From Tsukamurella sputi (GTDB lineage: Bacteria; Actinomycetota; Actinomycetes; Mycobacteriales; Mycobacteriaceae), in the NCBI RefSeq assembly GCF_007858445.1, contig NZ_VIGV01000004.1, forward strand, positions 591,850 through 655,849: 64,000 bases of DNA. The letters run 5' to 3'. Within the stretch, counting starts at the first letter, position 1, and each line of letters starts with the position of its first letter. A model generated the notes under the pieces. That model was not told where the DNA came from. It did no database searches and saw nothing but the letters and a program-made list of their open reading frames with translations. Shown in pieces: positions 18,148 to 27,348 of this stretch. Both the position numbers and the translations under genes were made by a program.

Positions 18148-19667
18148 ACCTGCTCGCGCAGCTTGAACTTGAGCACCTTGCCCGCGGGGTTGCGGGGCAG
18201 TGCGTCCACGACGTGCAGGGCCAGCGGCAGCTTGTACGGCGCCAGTGAGCCCTTCGCGAACTCGCGGACCTCCTCCAGCGTGAGCGAGGCCTCGGGCTTG
18301 AGCGCGACGATCGCCGTCACGGCCTCGCCCCACTTCTCGTGCGGCGTACCGATGATCGCGACCTCCGCGATCGACGGGTGCCGGTACAGGACCGACTCGA
18401 CCTCGGCGGGGTAGACGTTCTCGCCGCCGGAGATCACCATGTCCTTCACGCGATCCACGACCGTGACGTAGCCGTCGACGTCCTGCTCGCCCACGTCGCC
18501 GGTGTGGAACCACCCGTCGGCGTCGATCGCGGCACCGGTGGCGTCCGGGTTCTGCCAGTAACCGGGCGTCACCTGGGGGCCGCGCACGCAGACCTCGCCG
18601 CGCTCCCCGGCGGGGACGGGCGCACCGTCGGGCCCGAGGAGCGCGACCTCGGAGAGCGGCAGGATGTGGTGGCCTGCGGCGCCGATCTTGCGGGCGGTGT
18701 CGTAGACGTCCATGACGAGGGCGAGCGGCGCGGTCTCGGTGAGCCCGTAGCCCTGGCAGAACGGGATGCTCCGGCCGTTGTAGAGCGCGATGAGCGGCTC
18801 GGGGACGGGCGCGCCGCCGCAGATGAACTGGCGGACGGAGCTGAGGTCGGTCGTCTCGAAGCTCGGCACCTGGCTCATGAACAGGAACATCGCGGGAACG
18901 CCGAACATACTGGTGACGCGGTGCTTCTCGATGAGGGCGAGCGCCGCGGTGGGGTCGAAGGCGGGCAGGATCACCAGCTGCCCGCCCTTCTGCAACGTGA
19001 TGAGGGTGGTCACGTTGAGGCCGCCGATGTGGAAGAGCGGCGCCGCCACGAGGCTGATGTCCGTGGACACGGTGTCGAGGCTGAGCAGCGCGTTCATGTT
19101 GTTCCAGAACATGTTCCCGTGCGTGAGCATCGCGCCCTTGGGACGGCCCGTGGTGCCCGAGGTGTACATGATCAGCGCGAGGTCGTCCTCCGCCGGCGAC
19201 TGCGGCTCCGCGATCGGGGCACGGCCGGCGAGGAGCCCGTCCAGATGCTCCCAGCCGTTCACCGGCTCGAGGGAGATGGCCCGGGTGAGTCCCGACGCGG
19301 CGCGCACCGGCTCGACCACGGCAGCGCGATCGGCGTCGGCGACGAGGGTGTGCACCCCGGCGTCGGTGAGGATGTACTCGAGCTCCGCCGAGGTCAGGCG
19401 GAAGTTCAGCGGCACGAAGACCGCGCCCGCGCGGGAGGCGGCGAACATCGTGGTGAGGAAGTCGGGGTGGTTGAAGCCCACGTAACCCACCCGGTCGCCC
19501 GTGCCGACGCCGCCGGCCGCCAGCTCCGCCGCGAGGCGGTCGACCCGGTCGGCGAACTCCCGGTAGCTCCACGTCGTCTCGCCGTAGGTGATGGCGGGGC
19601 GGTCGCCGCTGACGGCGGCGCGGCGGGCTATCCAGGATCCGAGGTCGACGGCGGGGCGTGCGGGCAT
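18144..19667 (-). CDS. Long/medium-chain fatty-acid CoA ligase (FadD-type, AMP-binding)
   Basis: A 507-residue adenylate-forming enzyme that activates a carboxylic acid to its acyl-CoA. It has the P-loop MYTSGTTGRPKGAMLTH, the GYGLTETAP motif, WFHTGDVGEQDVDGY, RVKDMVISGGENVYPAEVE, and the C-terminal catalytic lysine (NPAGKVLK). The chain-length preference cannot be read. ATG at 19667 follows AAGGAG. The SRPBCC gene lies upstream on the same strand, but 142 bases separate them. Confidence 0.9.
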   Translation of the reverse strand: MPARPAVDLGSWIARRAAVSGDRPAITYGETTWSYREFADRVDRLAAELAAGGVGTGDRVGYVGFNHPDFLTTMFAASRAGAVFVPLNFRLTSAELEYILTDAGVHTLVADADRAAVVEPVRAASGLTRAISLEPVNGWEHLDGLLAGRAPIAEPQSPAEDDLALIMYTSGTTGRPKGAMLTHGNMFWNNMNALLSLDTVSTDISLVAAPLFHIGGLNVTTLITLQKGGQLVILPAFDPTAALALIEKHRVTSMFGVPAMFLFMSQVPSFETTDLSSVRQFICGGAPVPEPLIALYNGRSIPFCQGYGLTETAPLALVMDVYDTARKIGAAGHHILPLSEVALLGPDGAPVPAGERGEVCVRGPQVTPGYWQNPDATGAAIDADGWFHTGDVGEQDVDGYVTVVDRVKDMVISGGENVYPAEVESVLYRHPSIAEVAIIGTPHEKWGEAVTAIVALKPEASLTLEEVREFAKGSLAPYKLPLALHVVDALPRNPAGKVLKFKLREQV

Positions 19668-19809
19668 GGTGACTCCTTGCGGGCGCGGTGCGAGCGATTG
19701 CGTGCATCCTCGCCGTCGCGGGGCCGCGTCCGGAGGTGATTCGCCGGATTCTCAGGTCCGACGGTGCCTGCCCGCCGTAGTGGGCGCGGACGTCGCGCCC
19801 CCGGCGCTC

Positions 19810-20286
19810 TCAGGACCGGTCGGTGCCGGTGTTCTCGCTGCGTGCCTTGAGGGCGGCGAGCCCCTTCTCGAAATCCTTGCCCACGAACTTGTCCATCGGC
19901 AGGATCCGGCCGATCAGGGAGAACAGGCCACTGGTCTCGCCGGTCATCGTCCAGGTGACCGTCACGGAGTCGCCCGCGGGCACGATGTCGAAACGCACGT
20001 GGTGGTGCGACGACATCGGCTTGAGGAATTCGAGGTCCACGTCGACGGAGCGGTCCGGCTCGACCGCGGAGATCGTCATCCGGCCTGCGCCCGCCTTGCG
20101 GTTGCCGCGCCAGGCGTAGCCGGCGCCCGGCCCGCTGGACGGGCCGGAGTACTCGCGGTGCAGCTGCGGGTCGAGGCCCTCCCAGGGCGACCAGTGCCGC
20201 CATTCGTGGAAGTCGGCGATGAGCCCGAAGACGGTGTCTGCGGGCGCCGCGATCTCGGTGGACCGGGTGACGGTGAAGGCGGTCAT
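19810..20286 (-). CDS. SRPBCC-family (polyketide cyclase/START-like) protein
   Basis: A 158-residue single-domain SRPBCC protein, a small helix-grip fold that binds hydrophobic ligands. The opening (STEIAAPADTVFGLIADFHEW) and the C-terminal helix before residues ~130-150 (MDKFVGKDFEKGLAALK) are typical. Similar to Rv0910, which in M. tuberculosis is close to ctpE (Rv0908), as here. Function unknown. TACTCT on the minus strand (20299-20294) sits 7 bases before the ATG, suggesting a leaderless mRNA. Confidence 0.8.
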   Translation of the reverse strand: MTAFTVTRSTEIAAPADTVFGLIADFHEWRHWSPWEGLDPQLHREYSGPSSGPGAGYAWRGNRKAGAGRMTISAVEPDRSVDVDLEFLKPMSSHHHVRFDIVPAGDSVTVTWTMTGETSGLFSLIGRILPMDKFVGKDFEKGLAALKARSENTGTDRS

Positions 20287-20299
20287 GCGGGCAAGAGTA
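20284..20299 (-). promoter_or_regulatory. -10 box for leaderless SRPBCC gene
   Basis: Minus-strand TACTCT ends 7 bases before the ATG; no Shine-Dalgarno sequence is seen. Confidence 0.45.
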
Positions 20300-20401
20300 C
20301 GGCGCTATCGCAGGCGCAGCGCGGCGAGCAGTGCCGGACTGAGCGACGATCGCGAGCGTGTCGTCCGGCTCACTGCGCCGCCCGTGCCCGGTTCGCCTCA
20401 T

Positions 20402-20417
20402 TACACTCGCGTGCATG
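20402..20417 (+). promoter_or_regulatory. -10 box for leaderless ctpE
   Basis: TACACT at 20402-20407 ends 7 bases before the ATG at 20415. There is no -35 hexamer at the usual distance. Confidence 0.45.
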
Positions 20418-22874
20418 ACTGCTGCACCCGACACGACATCCGGCCTCCCCGCGTCGGGCCTCACCGCCGCGCAGGTCGCGGAGCGGGTGCGGGACGGCCG
20501 GGTGAACGCGCTGCCCAACCGGTCGGGCCGGAGCACGTGGGACATCATCCGCGCCAACGTCTTCACCCGCATCAACGCGATGCTGGGCGTGCTCTTCCTG
20601 CTGGTGCTGTTCACGGGCTCGCTGATCAACGGCTTGTTCGGGCTGCTCATCGTGTTCAACTCCGGCATCGGCATCATCCAGGAGCTGCGCGCCAAGAAGA
20701 CCCTGGACTCGCTGGCGATCGTCGGGCAGGCCCATCCCGTGGTGCGGCGCGACGGCGTCGCCACGGAGGTCTCGCAGTCCGACGTGGTTCTCGACGACGT
20801 GATCGAGATCGGTCCCGGCGACCAGATCGTGGTCGACGGCGAGACGATCGAGTTCGAGGCCCTCGAAGTCGACGAGTCGCTGCTCACCGGTGAGGCGGAC
20901 CCCGTCGACAAGCAGCTGGGCGACGAGATCTTCTCCGGCAGCTTCGTCGTCTCCGGCTCGGGTGCCTACCGCGCCACCAAGGTCGGCGCCGACGCCTACG
21001 CCGCGCAGCTCGCCGATGAGGCCAGCAAGTTCACCCTCGTCGACTCCGAGCTCCGCTCCGGCATCGACAAGATCCTCAAAGTGATCACCTGGCTGCTGGT
21101 CCCCGCCGGCATCCTCACGGTGTTCAACCAGCTGGTGATCTCGAAGCAGGAGCTCAACCAGGCCATTCTCGGTATGGTCGCGGCGCTCGTACCGATGGTG
21201 CCCGAGGGGCTCGTGCTCATGACCTCCATCGCCTTCGCGGTCGGCGTCGTGCGGCTGGGACGGCGCAAGTGCCTCGTGCAGGAGCTGCCCGCCATCGAAG
21301 GCCTGGCCCGAGTGAACGTGGTGTGCGCGGACAAGACCGGCACGCTCACCGAGAACGGCATGCGCCTGTCGGAACTGGACGTGCTCGACGGTGACCGGGC
21401 CGAGATCGAGCGGGCGCTCGCGGCGGTCGCCTCCCTCGATCCGCGCCCCAACGCCAGCGTGCAGGCGATCGCGGAGGCGTATCCGGACGCCCCGTCGTGG
21501 CGCGCCACGGCCGTGGCGCCGTTCAGCTCCGCCAAGAAGTGGTCGGGGATCTCGCTCGCCGATGGCGATGCGCCGCGCGGGAACTGGATCCTCGGCGCTG
21601 CGGACGTCCTCCTCGATCCCGAGTCCGACGGTGCCCGCCGCGCCACCGAGCTCGGGTCGACGGGGCTGCGCGTGCTGCTGGTCGCGTCGACCGATGTGCC
21701 GGTGGACACCGAAGTCGATGGGCTCGAGGCGCCGGGGAACCTGGTGCCGCGCGCGCTGATCGCGCTGGAGCAGCGGGTGCGGGTCGACGCCCGCGACACC
21801 CTGGACTACTTCGAATCGCAGGGCGTGGACGTCAAGGTGATCTCCGGCGACAACGCCGTCTCCGTGGGAGCCGTGGCGCATTCGCTGGGGCTCGGCTCCG
21901 CGGATTCGTCGGTGGATGCGCGGAAGCTGCCGTCGGACAACGACGAGCTGGCCACGGTTGTCACCGACAACGTGACTTTCGGCCGGGTCCGACCCGATCA
22001 GAAGCGCGCCATGGTCAAGGCCCTGCAGTCCCGCGGCGACACCGTCGCGATGACCGGCGACGGCGTGAACGACGTGCTCGCCCTCAAGGACTCCGACATC
22101 GGCGTCGCGATGGGGTCGGGTAGCTCCGCCGCCCGGTCCGTCGCGCAGATCGTGCTGCTGGACAACAAGTTCGCCACCCTCCCGTACGTCGTGGGGGAGG
22201 GGCGCCGCGTGATCGGCAACATCGAGCGCGTCGCGAACCTGTTCCTCACCAAGACCGTCTACGCCGTGCTGCTGGCGTGGCTCGTGGGCCTGGCCGGCCT
22301 GGGCGCCAAGGTCTTCGGCTTCGCGCCGATCTCGTACCCGTTCCAGCCGATCCACGTGACCATCGCCGCGTGGTTCACCATCGGCGTTCCCGCGTTCGTG
22401 ATGTCCCTGGCGCCCAACAACGAACGGGCGAAGACCGGATTCGTCGGGCGGGTGCTCCGACTGGCGGCACCGTCCGGCGTGGGGATCGGCCTCGCGACCT
22501 TCCTGTGCTACCTCGTGGTGAACCCGGGCGGTACCGGAGCGTCGTTGGGCGGCAAGGCGGCGACGCTCAGCACTGAGCAGATCCAGGCGTCGACGGCGGC
22601 GCTGATCACGCTGCTCGTGGGGTCGCTGTGGGTGCTCGGTATCGTCGCGCGGCCGTACACGTGGTGGAAGATCCTGCTCGTCGGGGGCTCCGTGGCGTTC
22701 TACGTCGTGCTGTTCTCGATCCCGCTGGCGCAGGAGAAGTTCTTCCTCGACATCAGCGATCCGGCGATGGTGGGCACCGGCTTCGGCTTCGGCGCACTCG
22801 CGATCGTGCTCGTGGAGGTACTGCGCCGCATCGCGCCGGCGTTGTTCGCGCGGTTCGAGCGCCGCACCGCCTGA
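20415..22874 (+). CDS. ctpE: P-type cation-translocating ATPase CtpE
   Basis: An 819-residue membrane pump, most like mycobacterial CtpE, a calcium-uptake P-type ATPase (family knowledge). It has the actuator TGE (LLTGEADP), the phosphorylation motif [10 protein letters not shown] with Asp306, [12 protein letters not shown], and the hinge [18 protein letters not shown]; membrane helices follow the standard plan, with PEGL in helix 4 ([13 protein letters not shown]), which usually forms the cation site. No N-terminal metal-binding CxxC domain, so not a copper or zinc exporter. ATG at 20415 is preferred to an upstream frame because of the -10 box. A small membrane protein gene follows after one base. 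Confidence 0.9.
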   Translation: MTAAPDTTSGLPASGLTAAQVAERVRDGRVNALPNRSGRSTWDIIRANVFTRINAMLGVLFLLVLFTGSLINGLFGLLIVFNSGIGIIQELRAKKTLDSLAIVGQAHPVVRRDGVATEVSQSDVVLDDVIEIGPGDQIVVDGETIEFEALEVDESLLTGEADPVDKQLGDEIFSGSFVVSGSGAYRATKVGADAYAAQLADEASKFTLVDSELRSGIDKILKVITWLLVPAGILTVFNQLVISKQELNQAILGMVAALVPMVPEGLVLMTSIAFAVGVVRLGRRKCLVQELPAIEGLARVNVVCADKTGTLTENGMRLSELDVLDGDRAEIERALAAVASLDPRPNASVQAIAEAYPDAPSWRATAVAPFSSAKKWSGISLADGDAPRGNWILGAADVLLDPESDGARRATELGSTGLRVLLVASTDVPVDTEVDGLEAPGNLVPRALIALEQRVRVDARDTLDYFESQGVDVKVISGDNAVSVGAVAHSLGLGSADSSVDARKLPSDNDELATVVTDNVTFGRVRPDQKRAMVKALQSRGDTVAMTGDGVNDVLALKDSDIGVAMGSGSSAARSVAQIVLLDNKFATLPYVVGEGRRVIGNIERVANLFLTKTVYAVLLAWLVGLAGLGAKVFGFAPISYPFQPIHVTIAAWFTIGVPAFVMSLAPNNERAKTGFVGRVLRLAAPSGVGIGLATFLCYLVVNPGGTGASLGGKAATLSTEQIQASTAALITLLVGSLWVLGIVARPYTWWKILLVGGSVAFYVVLFSIPLAQEKFFLDISDPAMVGTGFGFGALAIVLVEVLRRIAPALFARFERRTA

Positions 22875-22875
22875 C

Positions 22876-23292
22876 GTGTGGGACGTCTACGACCTATCGG
22901 TGTTCGCCCTGCCGGCCGCCGTGGTCCTGTGGATCGCGTACGCCCTGGTGGCCGGGGCGGCGCCCGCACGGGATCGGTTGCGGGAGGGGATCGGTTGGGC
23001 GGCGAGCCTGGCCACGGTCCTGGCGATGCTGTCGATCGTGCCGTTCGTCGCGGGGCTGTTCCTGTTCTTGCCCGCCCTGTGGGTGGCGGACGCGGGTTCG
23101 CGGGGCTCGGAGGCGATCGCCTGGATCGAGGCGCTGCTGCTCACCGCTGCCGTCATTTGGCTGGCGCAGAGGATCTTCCGGCGGTTCCCCCGCACGAGGT
23201 TCCTGTCGCTCGTGGTGCTCCTGCTCGGGCTCGCGACCGTCTGGTTCGGCCGTTATCTCGCCACCGTCGACTGGTTGCCGACGCCGAGCTGA
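22876..23292 (+). CDS. Small membrane protein, unknown function
   Basis: A 138-residue hydrophobic protein with about four membrane segments (near residues 7-27, 42-69, 80-100 and 108-125) and a basic loop, RIFRRFPRTRF. The GTG start lies one base after the ctpE stop codon, so it is probably translated from the same mRNA. No family recognised; a CtpE accessory role is only a guess from position. Confidence 0.7.
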   Translation: MWDVYDLSVFALPAAVVLWIAYALVAGAAPARDRLREGIGWAASLATVLAMLSIVPFVAGLFLFLPALWVADAGSRGSEAIAWIEALLLTAAVIWLAQRIFRRFPRTRFLSLVVLLLGLATVWFGRYLATVDWLPTPS

Positions 23293-23315
23293 GGATCAAT
23301 GGTGCGGCGGGGTCC

Positions 23316-23404
23316 CCACCGGTGGTTGTCGCTCCCGTCGCGGATCCCAGCGTGAGGGGGTAGGCCCCGCCACCGGTCCACGAGGTGGAAAAGGTCACCG
23401 GTGG
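23316..23404. repeat. Cluster of ACCGGTGG inverted repeats
   Basis: CCACCGGTGG near 23316-23325, then CCACCGGT at 23370-23377 and its complement at 23397-23404. These lie in the 241-base spacer after the small membrane protein gene. The outer pair can form an 8-bp stem with a 19-base loop and may end the ctpE transcript. Confidence 0.35.
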
Positions 23405-23533
23405 TGCCGGCGTCGATCACGCCGACGCAACGGATCGACGCTTCCGAGGTGTGGGGAATGCATATTCGATTGTGTGGTTCATATCCGAACGAAGAAGTAG
23501 GGTGGAGGTAGTCGCAAAGAGGGGGTGGATCCG

Positions 23534-25138
23534 GTGAATACCTGCACTGCAGAGGAGTATCTGGCTTCCCTTGATGCATTCGAACAGGCCGCATCCCGCC
23601 TCGCAGCGGCAGATCCTGTGATGCTCTCCTCGCAGCAGGTACTCGAGAGCCTGCGCAGGCTGGAGACGGCGGCGCGCACGGTGCCCTACGGGCAGAACGT
23701 ACTCACCGGGGTCGCGTTCGAACAGGGCTTGCCTGCGGAGCTGGGTTACACCGGGATCAAGGAACTTCTCGTGGATCAACTGCGGCTCTCGGGCGCGGAG
23801 GCGCGCGACCGGATGCACGGCGCGTACAACCGTGTGCCGCGGCACGCTCGCGGTGTCGCGCCGGAGCCGAAGTACGAGGTCATCGCCGCGGCGCAACGCG
23901 AGGGACGCATCTCCGAGCGGCATGCCACCGCGATGGGGAAGGTTCTCGACCGGTGCTACCGCCTCAACGGCCGTGATCTCGTCGATCTCGAGGAGATCCT
24001 CGTGACGGCGGCGGAAAGCGTTCCGCCGGAGGATATCGTGGTGATCGGCAAGCGTGCCGTCGCCCTCCTCGATCCCGACGGTGCCGAGCCCGACCAGGAT
24101 CGTATCCGGCGCTCACGCGAGCTCACCGTGAGCGGTCAGGGTGATGACCTCATGTCCGACATCGGCGGCGCCCTCTCGCCCGAGTGCCGCGCCGTCCTCG
24201 ACGCGGTGCTCGAGAAGTTCGCCCGTCCGGGCGTCGCGAATCCCGACGATGCCGCCACCCCTGTCGACCTCGGTGACGCGGACGCGATCCGCGAGGCCGC
24301 GGCGCGGGATACGCGTACGGCTGGGCAGCGCAACCACGATGCACTGGCGTACGCGCTGGGCGTGGCGATCGGCTCGGGTGAACTCGGCAGTCATCGCGGC
24401 CTGCCCTGTGTTCCGATCATCACGGTGGGGATCGACCAGCTGGAATCCGAGACCGGGATCGCGACCACCGCAACGGGTGGGCGGCTCCCCGTCGAGGACG
24501 CGCTGCGGATGATGGGCGCCAATCCCAAATACGTCCTGGTGCTCGACCTGGCGTCGCGACCGTTGTTCCTCGGACGGGAGAAGCGCCTCGCCTCCGCGGA
24601 TCAGCGGATCGCGCTCTACGGGTCCGAGAAGGGCTGCACCGCACCCGGATGCGATGCGCCCGCGACCCGTTGCCAGGTACATCACATCACCGAGTGGGCG
24701 GACGGCGGCGCAACGGATATCACCGCGCTCACCCTCGCGTGCGATGCGCACCACGGGAGGGTCGTGCCCGACCTGGCGGAGAATCCACGCGGGTGGGAGA
24801 CGATCACCATCCCGCAGGGCGAACCGTACGCGGGTCGTACCGGGTGGCGGCGCGGCGCCAACCCCGCGGGGGCGTACCGCGTCAACCACAGACGCCACGC
24901 CGACGAGCTCCATCGCGAGGCGCTTGCCCGCTGGCGGGCGCGGTGCGCGCAGTTCCGAGACATGTGGGTCGAACAGGACGTACGCCGTCAGTTCGCGGAG
25001 TCCTGTGCCGACCACGAACTGATCGAGAAGGTCCTCGACGGTCCCCACGGCCCACCGCTTCTCGAGGAGATGCTCGCTGATCACGACGCCCATACCGCCT
25101 GGTGCGCACCGTCGAACGACGAAGCCCGTGCGGCCTGA
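23534..25138 (+). CDS. DUF222 / HNH endonuclease protein (13E12 repeat family)
   Basis: A 534-residue protein of the family that includes the M. tuberculosis REP13E12 proteins. The first ~300 residues are the DUF222 region; the C-terminal third has a Cys-containing HNH motif, CTAPGCDAPATRCQVHH then ITEWADGG and LACDAHH, the ββα-metal nuclease core. Members occur in many copies in actinobacterial genomes and are linked to mobile DNA or phage integration sites, but their action is not established. Start: GTG at 23534 has AGAGGGGG 8-9 bases upstream; GTG at 23525 is a less likely alternative. The gene follows an A/T-richer patch. Confidence 0.85.
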   Translation: MNTCTAEEYLASLDAFEQAASRLAAADPVMLSSQQVLESLRRLETAARTVPYGQNVLTGVAFEQGLPAELGYTGIKELLVDQLRLSGAEARDRMHGAYNRVPRHARGVAPEPKYEVIAAAQREGRISERHATAMGKVLDRCYRLNGRDLVDLEEILVTAAESVPPEDIVVIGKRAVALLDPDGAEPDQDRIRRSRELTVSGQGDDLMSDIGGALSPECRAVLDAVLEKFARPGVANPDDAATPVDLGDADAIREAAARDTRTAGQRNHDALAYALGVAIGSGELGSHRGLPCVPIITVGIDQLESETGIATTATGGRLPVEDALRMMGANPKYVLVLDLASRPLFLGREKRLASADQRIALYGSEKGCTAPGCDAPATRCQVHHITEWADGGATDITALTLACDAHHGRVVPDLAENPRGWETITIPQGEPYAGRTGWRRGANPAGAYRVNHRRHADELHREALARWRARCAQFRDMWVEQDVRRQFAESCADHELIEKVLDGPHGPPLLEEMLADHDAHTAWCAPSNDEARAA

Positions 25139-25140
25139 GA

Positions 25141-26775
25141 TCAGAACCGGCGGCGCCAGGCGCCGCCGTCCGGGAGAGGTCGGCCGGGCTCGGCGGTCCA
25201 GAACACGGCAGCGAGGTCGTAGCCGTCGTGGACCAATGCTGCTCGGTCGGGCCAGCGGTCCGCGGTCCACTCGGGCTCGTTGTGCATGGAATCGATGCCC
25301 GCACGAACGCCGCCCTCCAGCTCGAAGTGCAGGTGTCGAGCCGCCTCCCGTGCGGGATCGGCGCCGACGGGCATCCGCTCACCGACCTCGATGAGGTCTG
25401 TGGCGGTGCGCCGAATCCGGTGGTCCGTCCAGGCGAACGTGCGACGGTGCGCTCCGGGCGCCAGCAGGTACATCACGAGCAGGGCCACGACCACGCCCAC
25501 GAGCGTCTCGATCAGGCGGTCGCGCATGACGGGGCCGGCAGGGCCTCCGGTCACGCCCGCGCCGCTGGCCAGAAGCGCGACGGGAGTGATCACGATGACC
25601 GCTGCGGCGTAGTTCCGCACGATGAGAACCTCGATCACGAACTGCAGCAGGGCGATCACCGCGATGAGGGCGTAGCCGTGCGGCGCGAGGGCGTGCAGCC
25701 CGGCGAACACCACCAGGCCTATCGCGGTGCCGAGGAACCGGTGCAGAGCGCGCACCGTGCCGTGCACCCGGTCGACGCCGGTCTGCAACACGACCAGAGC
25801 GCTGATCGCGGCCCAGTGGGGACGGTCGAAGCCGAGCGCGATGCTCACCGCGCCCGCGGCGAGGCACGCCACCGCGACGCGGGTCGCGGTGATCGTCGCG
25901 TGCGAGGAGGGGCTCAGCGAACGGCGCAGCCGATAGCCGACGGTCGGGCGCAGCCGCGAGGTGGTGACGGCGCGGGTCGGGTCGACCTCGGTCTCGGCGT
26001 CGTCGTTCGATGCAGCGGCGAACCGGGTGTTGGCGTCGCGCAGCGCCACCAGCAGATCGGCGTCGGCGGGACGGCTCGCAGCGCGCGCGTCGTCCATCGT
26101 CGACCATGCAGCGACCAGCGCGGAGCCTGCGGAGTGGCGGCGTTCGGCGGACCGGGGAGCCTGGGAGCCGAGGAAGGCGTCCACCGCGCCGATCGCCCGC
26201 CCCGCCGCCTCCCGTTGCGGCGCGGACGGGTCGACGAGCGCCCCGGACAGCGAGACGAGCACCGAGCTGACGGCACCGAGCGCCGCCCCGATCACGAGCA
26301 TCGCCGGATCGGCGCCTGATTCCACCGCGATCAGGGCGCCGGACCCCACGATCGCGAAGAACAGCGCACCCGGCGGGCCGAGTCGCAGCGCGTCGACGAC
26401 GTAGACCGCGGTGACCGCGGGGATCACGGTCATCAGTACCGCGCAGATCTTGAGCGCGACGCCGCCAGGGGGCACCGCCCAGCCGATCGTGGCGCCGATG
26501 GCGACACAGACGAGCAGTGCCAGCCCCGCGGCCGCGACGACCTGGCCGCGGATCCGATACGCGCGGCCTTCTCCGTACAGCACCGCGAAGGCGCCGAAGG
26601 TGGCGAACAGCGCGGAGCTCGCGTGCCCCGCCGCGACGAGCGCAGCGCCGGGGATTCCCACCGCCGCCGCTGCCCGTAGGCCCGCCCGCCAGCGCCACAC
26701 GGGCGCACCGTCGGCGAAGACGAGCGAGCGCACGCGCGCGACGGTGGGCGGGGGATCGGGGACTGGTTCGCTCAC
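25141..26775 (-). CDS. FUSC-family membrane transporter (aromatic acid exporter-like)
   Basis: A 544-residue inner-membrane protein with two clusters of membrane helices (about residues 30-190 and 290-430) separated by a ~90-residue cytoplasmic region and followed by a soluble C-terminal tail. This twofold plan, with the FUSC signature in the second half (ALGFDRPHWAAISALVVLQ and HRFLGTAIGLV), is that of fusaric acid resistance-like exporters. The substrate is unknown. GTG start with GGGGAG directly before it. It converges on the HNH gene with only two bases between the stop codons. Confidence 0.83.
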   Translation of the reverse strand: MSEPVPDPPPTVARVRSLVFADGAPVWRWRAGLRAAAAVGIPGAALVAAGHASSALFATFGAFAVLYGEGRAYRIRGQVVAAAGLALLVCVAIGATIGWAVPPGGVALKICAVLMTVIPAVTAVYVVDALRLGPPGALFFAIVGSGALIAVESGADPAMLVIGAALGAVSSVLVSLSGALVDPSAPQREAAGRAIGAVDAFLGSQAPRSAERRHSAGSALVAAWSTMDDARAASRPADADLLVALRDANTRFAAASNDDAETEVDPTRAVTTSRLRPTVGYRLRRSLSPSSHATITATRVAVACLAAGAVSIALGFDRPHWAAISALVVLQTGVDRVHGTVRALHRFLGTAIGLVVFAGLHALAPHGYALIAVIALLQFVIEVLIVRNYAAAVIVITPVALLASGAGVTGGPAGPVMRDRLIETLVGVVVALLVMYLLAPGAHRRTFAWTDHRIRRTATDLIEVGERMPVGADPAREAARHLHFELEGGVRAGIDSMHNEPEWTADRWPDRAALVHDGYDLAAVFWTAEPGRPLPDGGAWRRRF

Positions 26776-26833
26776 CTCCCCATTTCATCACTGCGTCGGC
26801 GTTCCGTCGGGGGCGGCGCCAGCTGGAGCCAGG

Positions 26834-27100
26834 TCAGTAGACGCTGGGCGGGCTGTTGTTCCCGGGTGGGATCGGCGTGCCGGTCGTCCGGTAGGTCTTG
26901 TCGTACTCCGCTTTCCATCGCGGCCAGTCCAGATAGGGGCGGCCGTCGAGACGTCGGCGGTACCGCCGGTACTGACCGCGGGCGGTCCGGAACGTGTTGC
27001 GGGACTGGCGGGCGGCGCGGCGCGCCTCGTAGCGCGCGTCCCACTCCTCACGCTCGGTCAGTGGGCGCGGTGGGTCGGTGAAGACGGCTCGGTTCAGCAC
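26834..27100 (-). CDS. Small basic hypothetical protein
   Basis: An 88-residue highly charged protein (many Arg and Tyr, e.g. RGQYRRYRRRLDGRP). No family recognised. GTG at 27100 is chosen because GGGAG lies just upstream and TAGAAT, a plausible -10 box, lies further upstream; an in-frame ATG at 27154 would place the promoter inside the gene. It could bind nucleic acid, an inference from charge only. Confidence 0.45.
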   Translation of the reverse strand: MLNRAVFTDPPRPLTEREEWDARYEARRAARQSRNTFRTARGQYRRYRRRLDGRPYLDWPRWKAEYDKTYRTTGTPIPPGNNSPPSVY

Positions 27101-27196
27101 AGCACTCCCGGAGTGGGCACCAGCAGATTCTATGACCAAACGAATATTCTGCATAGCGCATTCGCAGTAGGCTGGAATGCCTGAACCAGAAGAAAG

Positions 27197-27269
27197 TGCC
27201 CCCGGCAGGATTCGAACCTGCGGCCTTTCGCTCCGGAGGCGAACGCTCTATCCCCTGAGCTACGGGGGC
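27197..27269 (-). tRNA. tRNA-Arg (anticodon CCG)
   Basis: A 73-base cloverleaf on the minus strand. The acceptor arms are GCCCCCG and CGGGGGC with discriminator A; the D arm has GCTCAGGGGATAGAGC; the anticodon stem TTCGC/GCGAA encloses CTCCGGA, with anticodon CCG reading CGG; the T arm is GCAGG-TTCGAAT-CCTGC. CCA is not encoded. It is divergent from argS, the enzyme that charges it, as in mycobacteria. Confidence 0.95.
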
Positions 27270-27333
27270 GCAGGGCGTAGCAAGGTTAGCGCATAGGGCA
27301 GGCCCGGCGGAAACCGGGCGGTCAGGCGCACCC

Positions 27334-27348
27334 TAGGATGGTCTGGTG
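27334..27348 (+). promoter_or_regulatory. -10 box for leaderless argS
   Basis: TAGGAT at 27334-27339 ends 6 bases before the GTG at 27346, with no ribosome-binding site between. Start of transcription should coincide with the start codon. Confidence 0.5.

Noticed and set aside
14896-19707. A 1603-codon open frame on the - strand
   Set aside because: It runs antisense through the SbcD and SbcC-like genes and out of frame over the acyl-CoA synthetase; no recognisable domain.
23316-23404. Possible CRISPR or integrase site from repeated ACCGGTGG
   Set aside because: Only three short copies with unequal spacing; no leader and no cas or integrase gene.
27197-27269. tRNA-Arg as an integration site for a mobile element
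   Set aside because: No integrase, no repeated 3' end of the tRNA and no composition shift nearby; argS adjacency matches mycobacteria.
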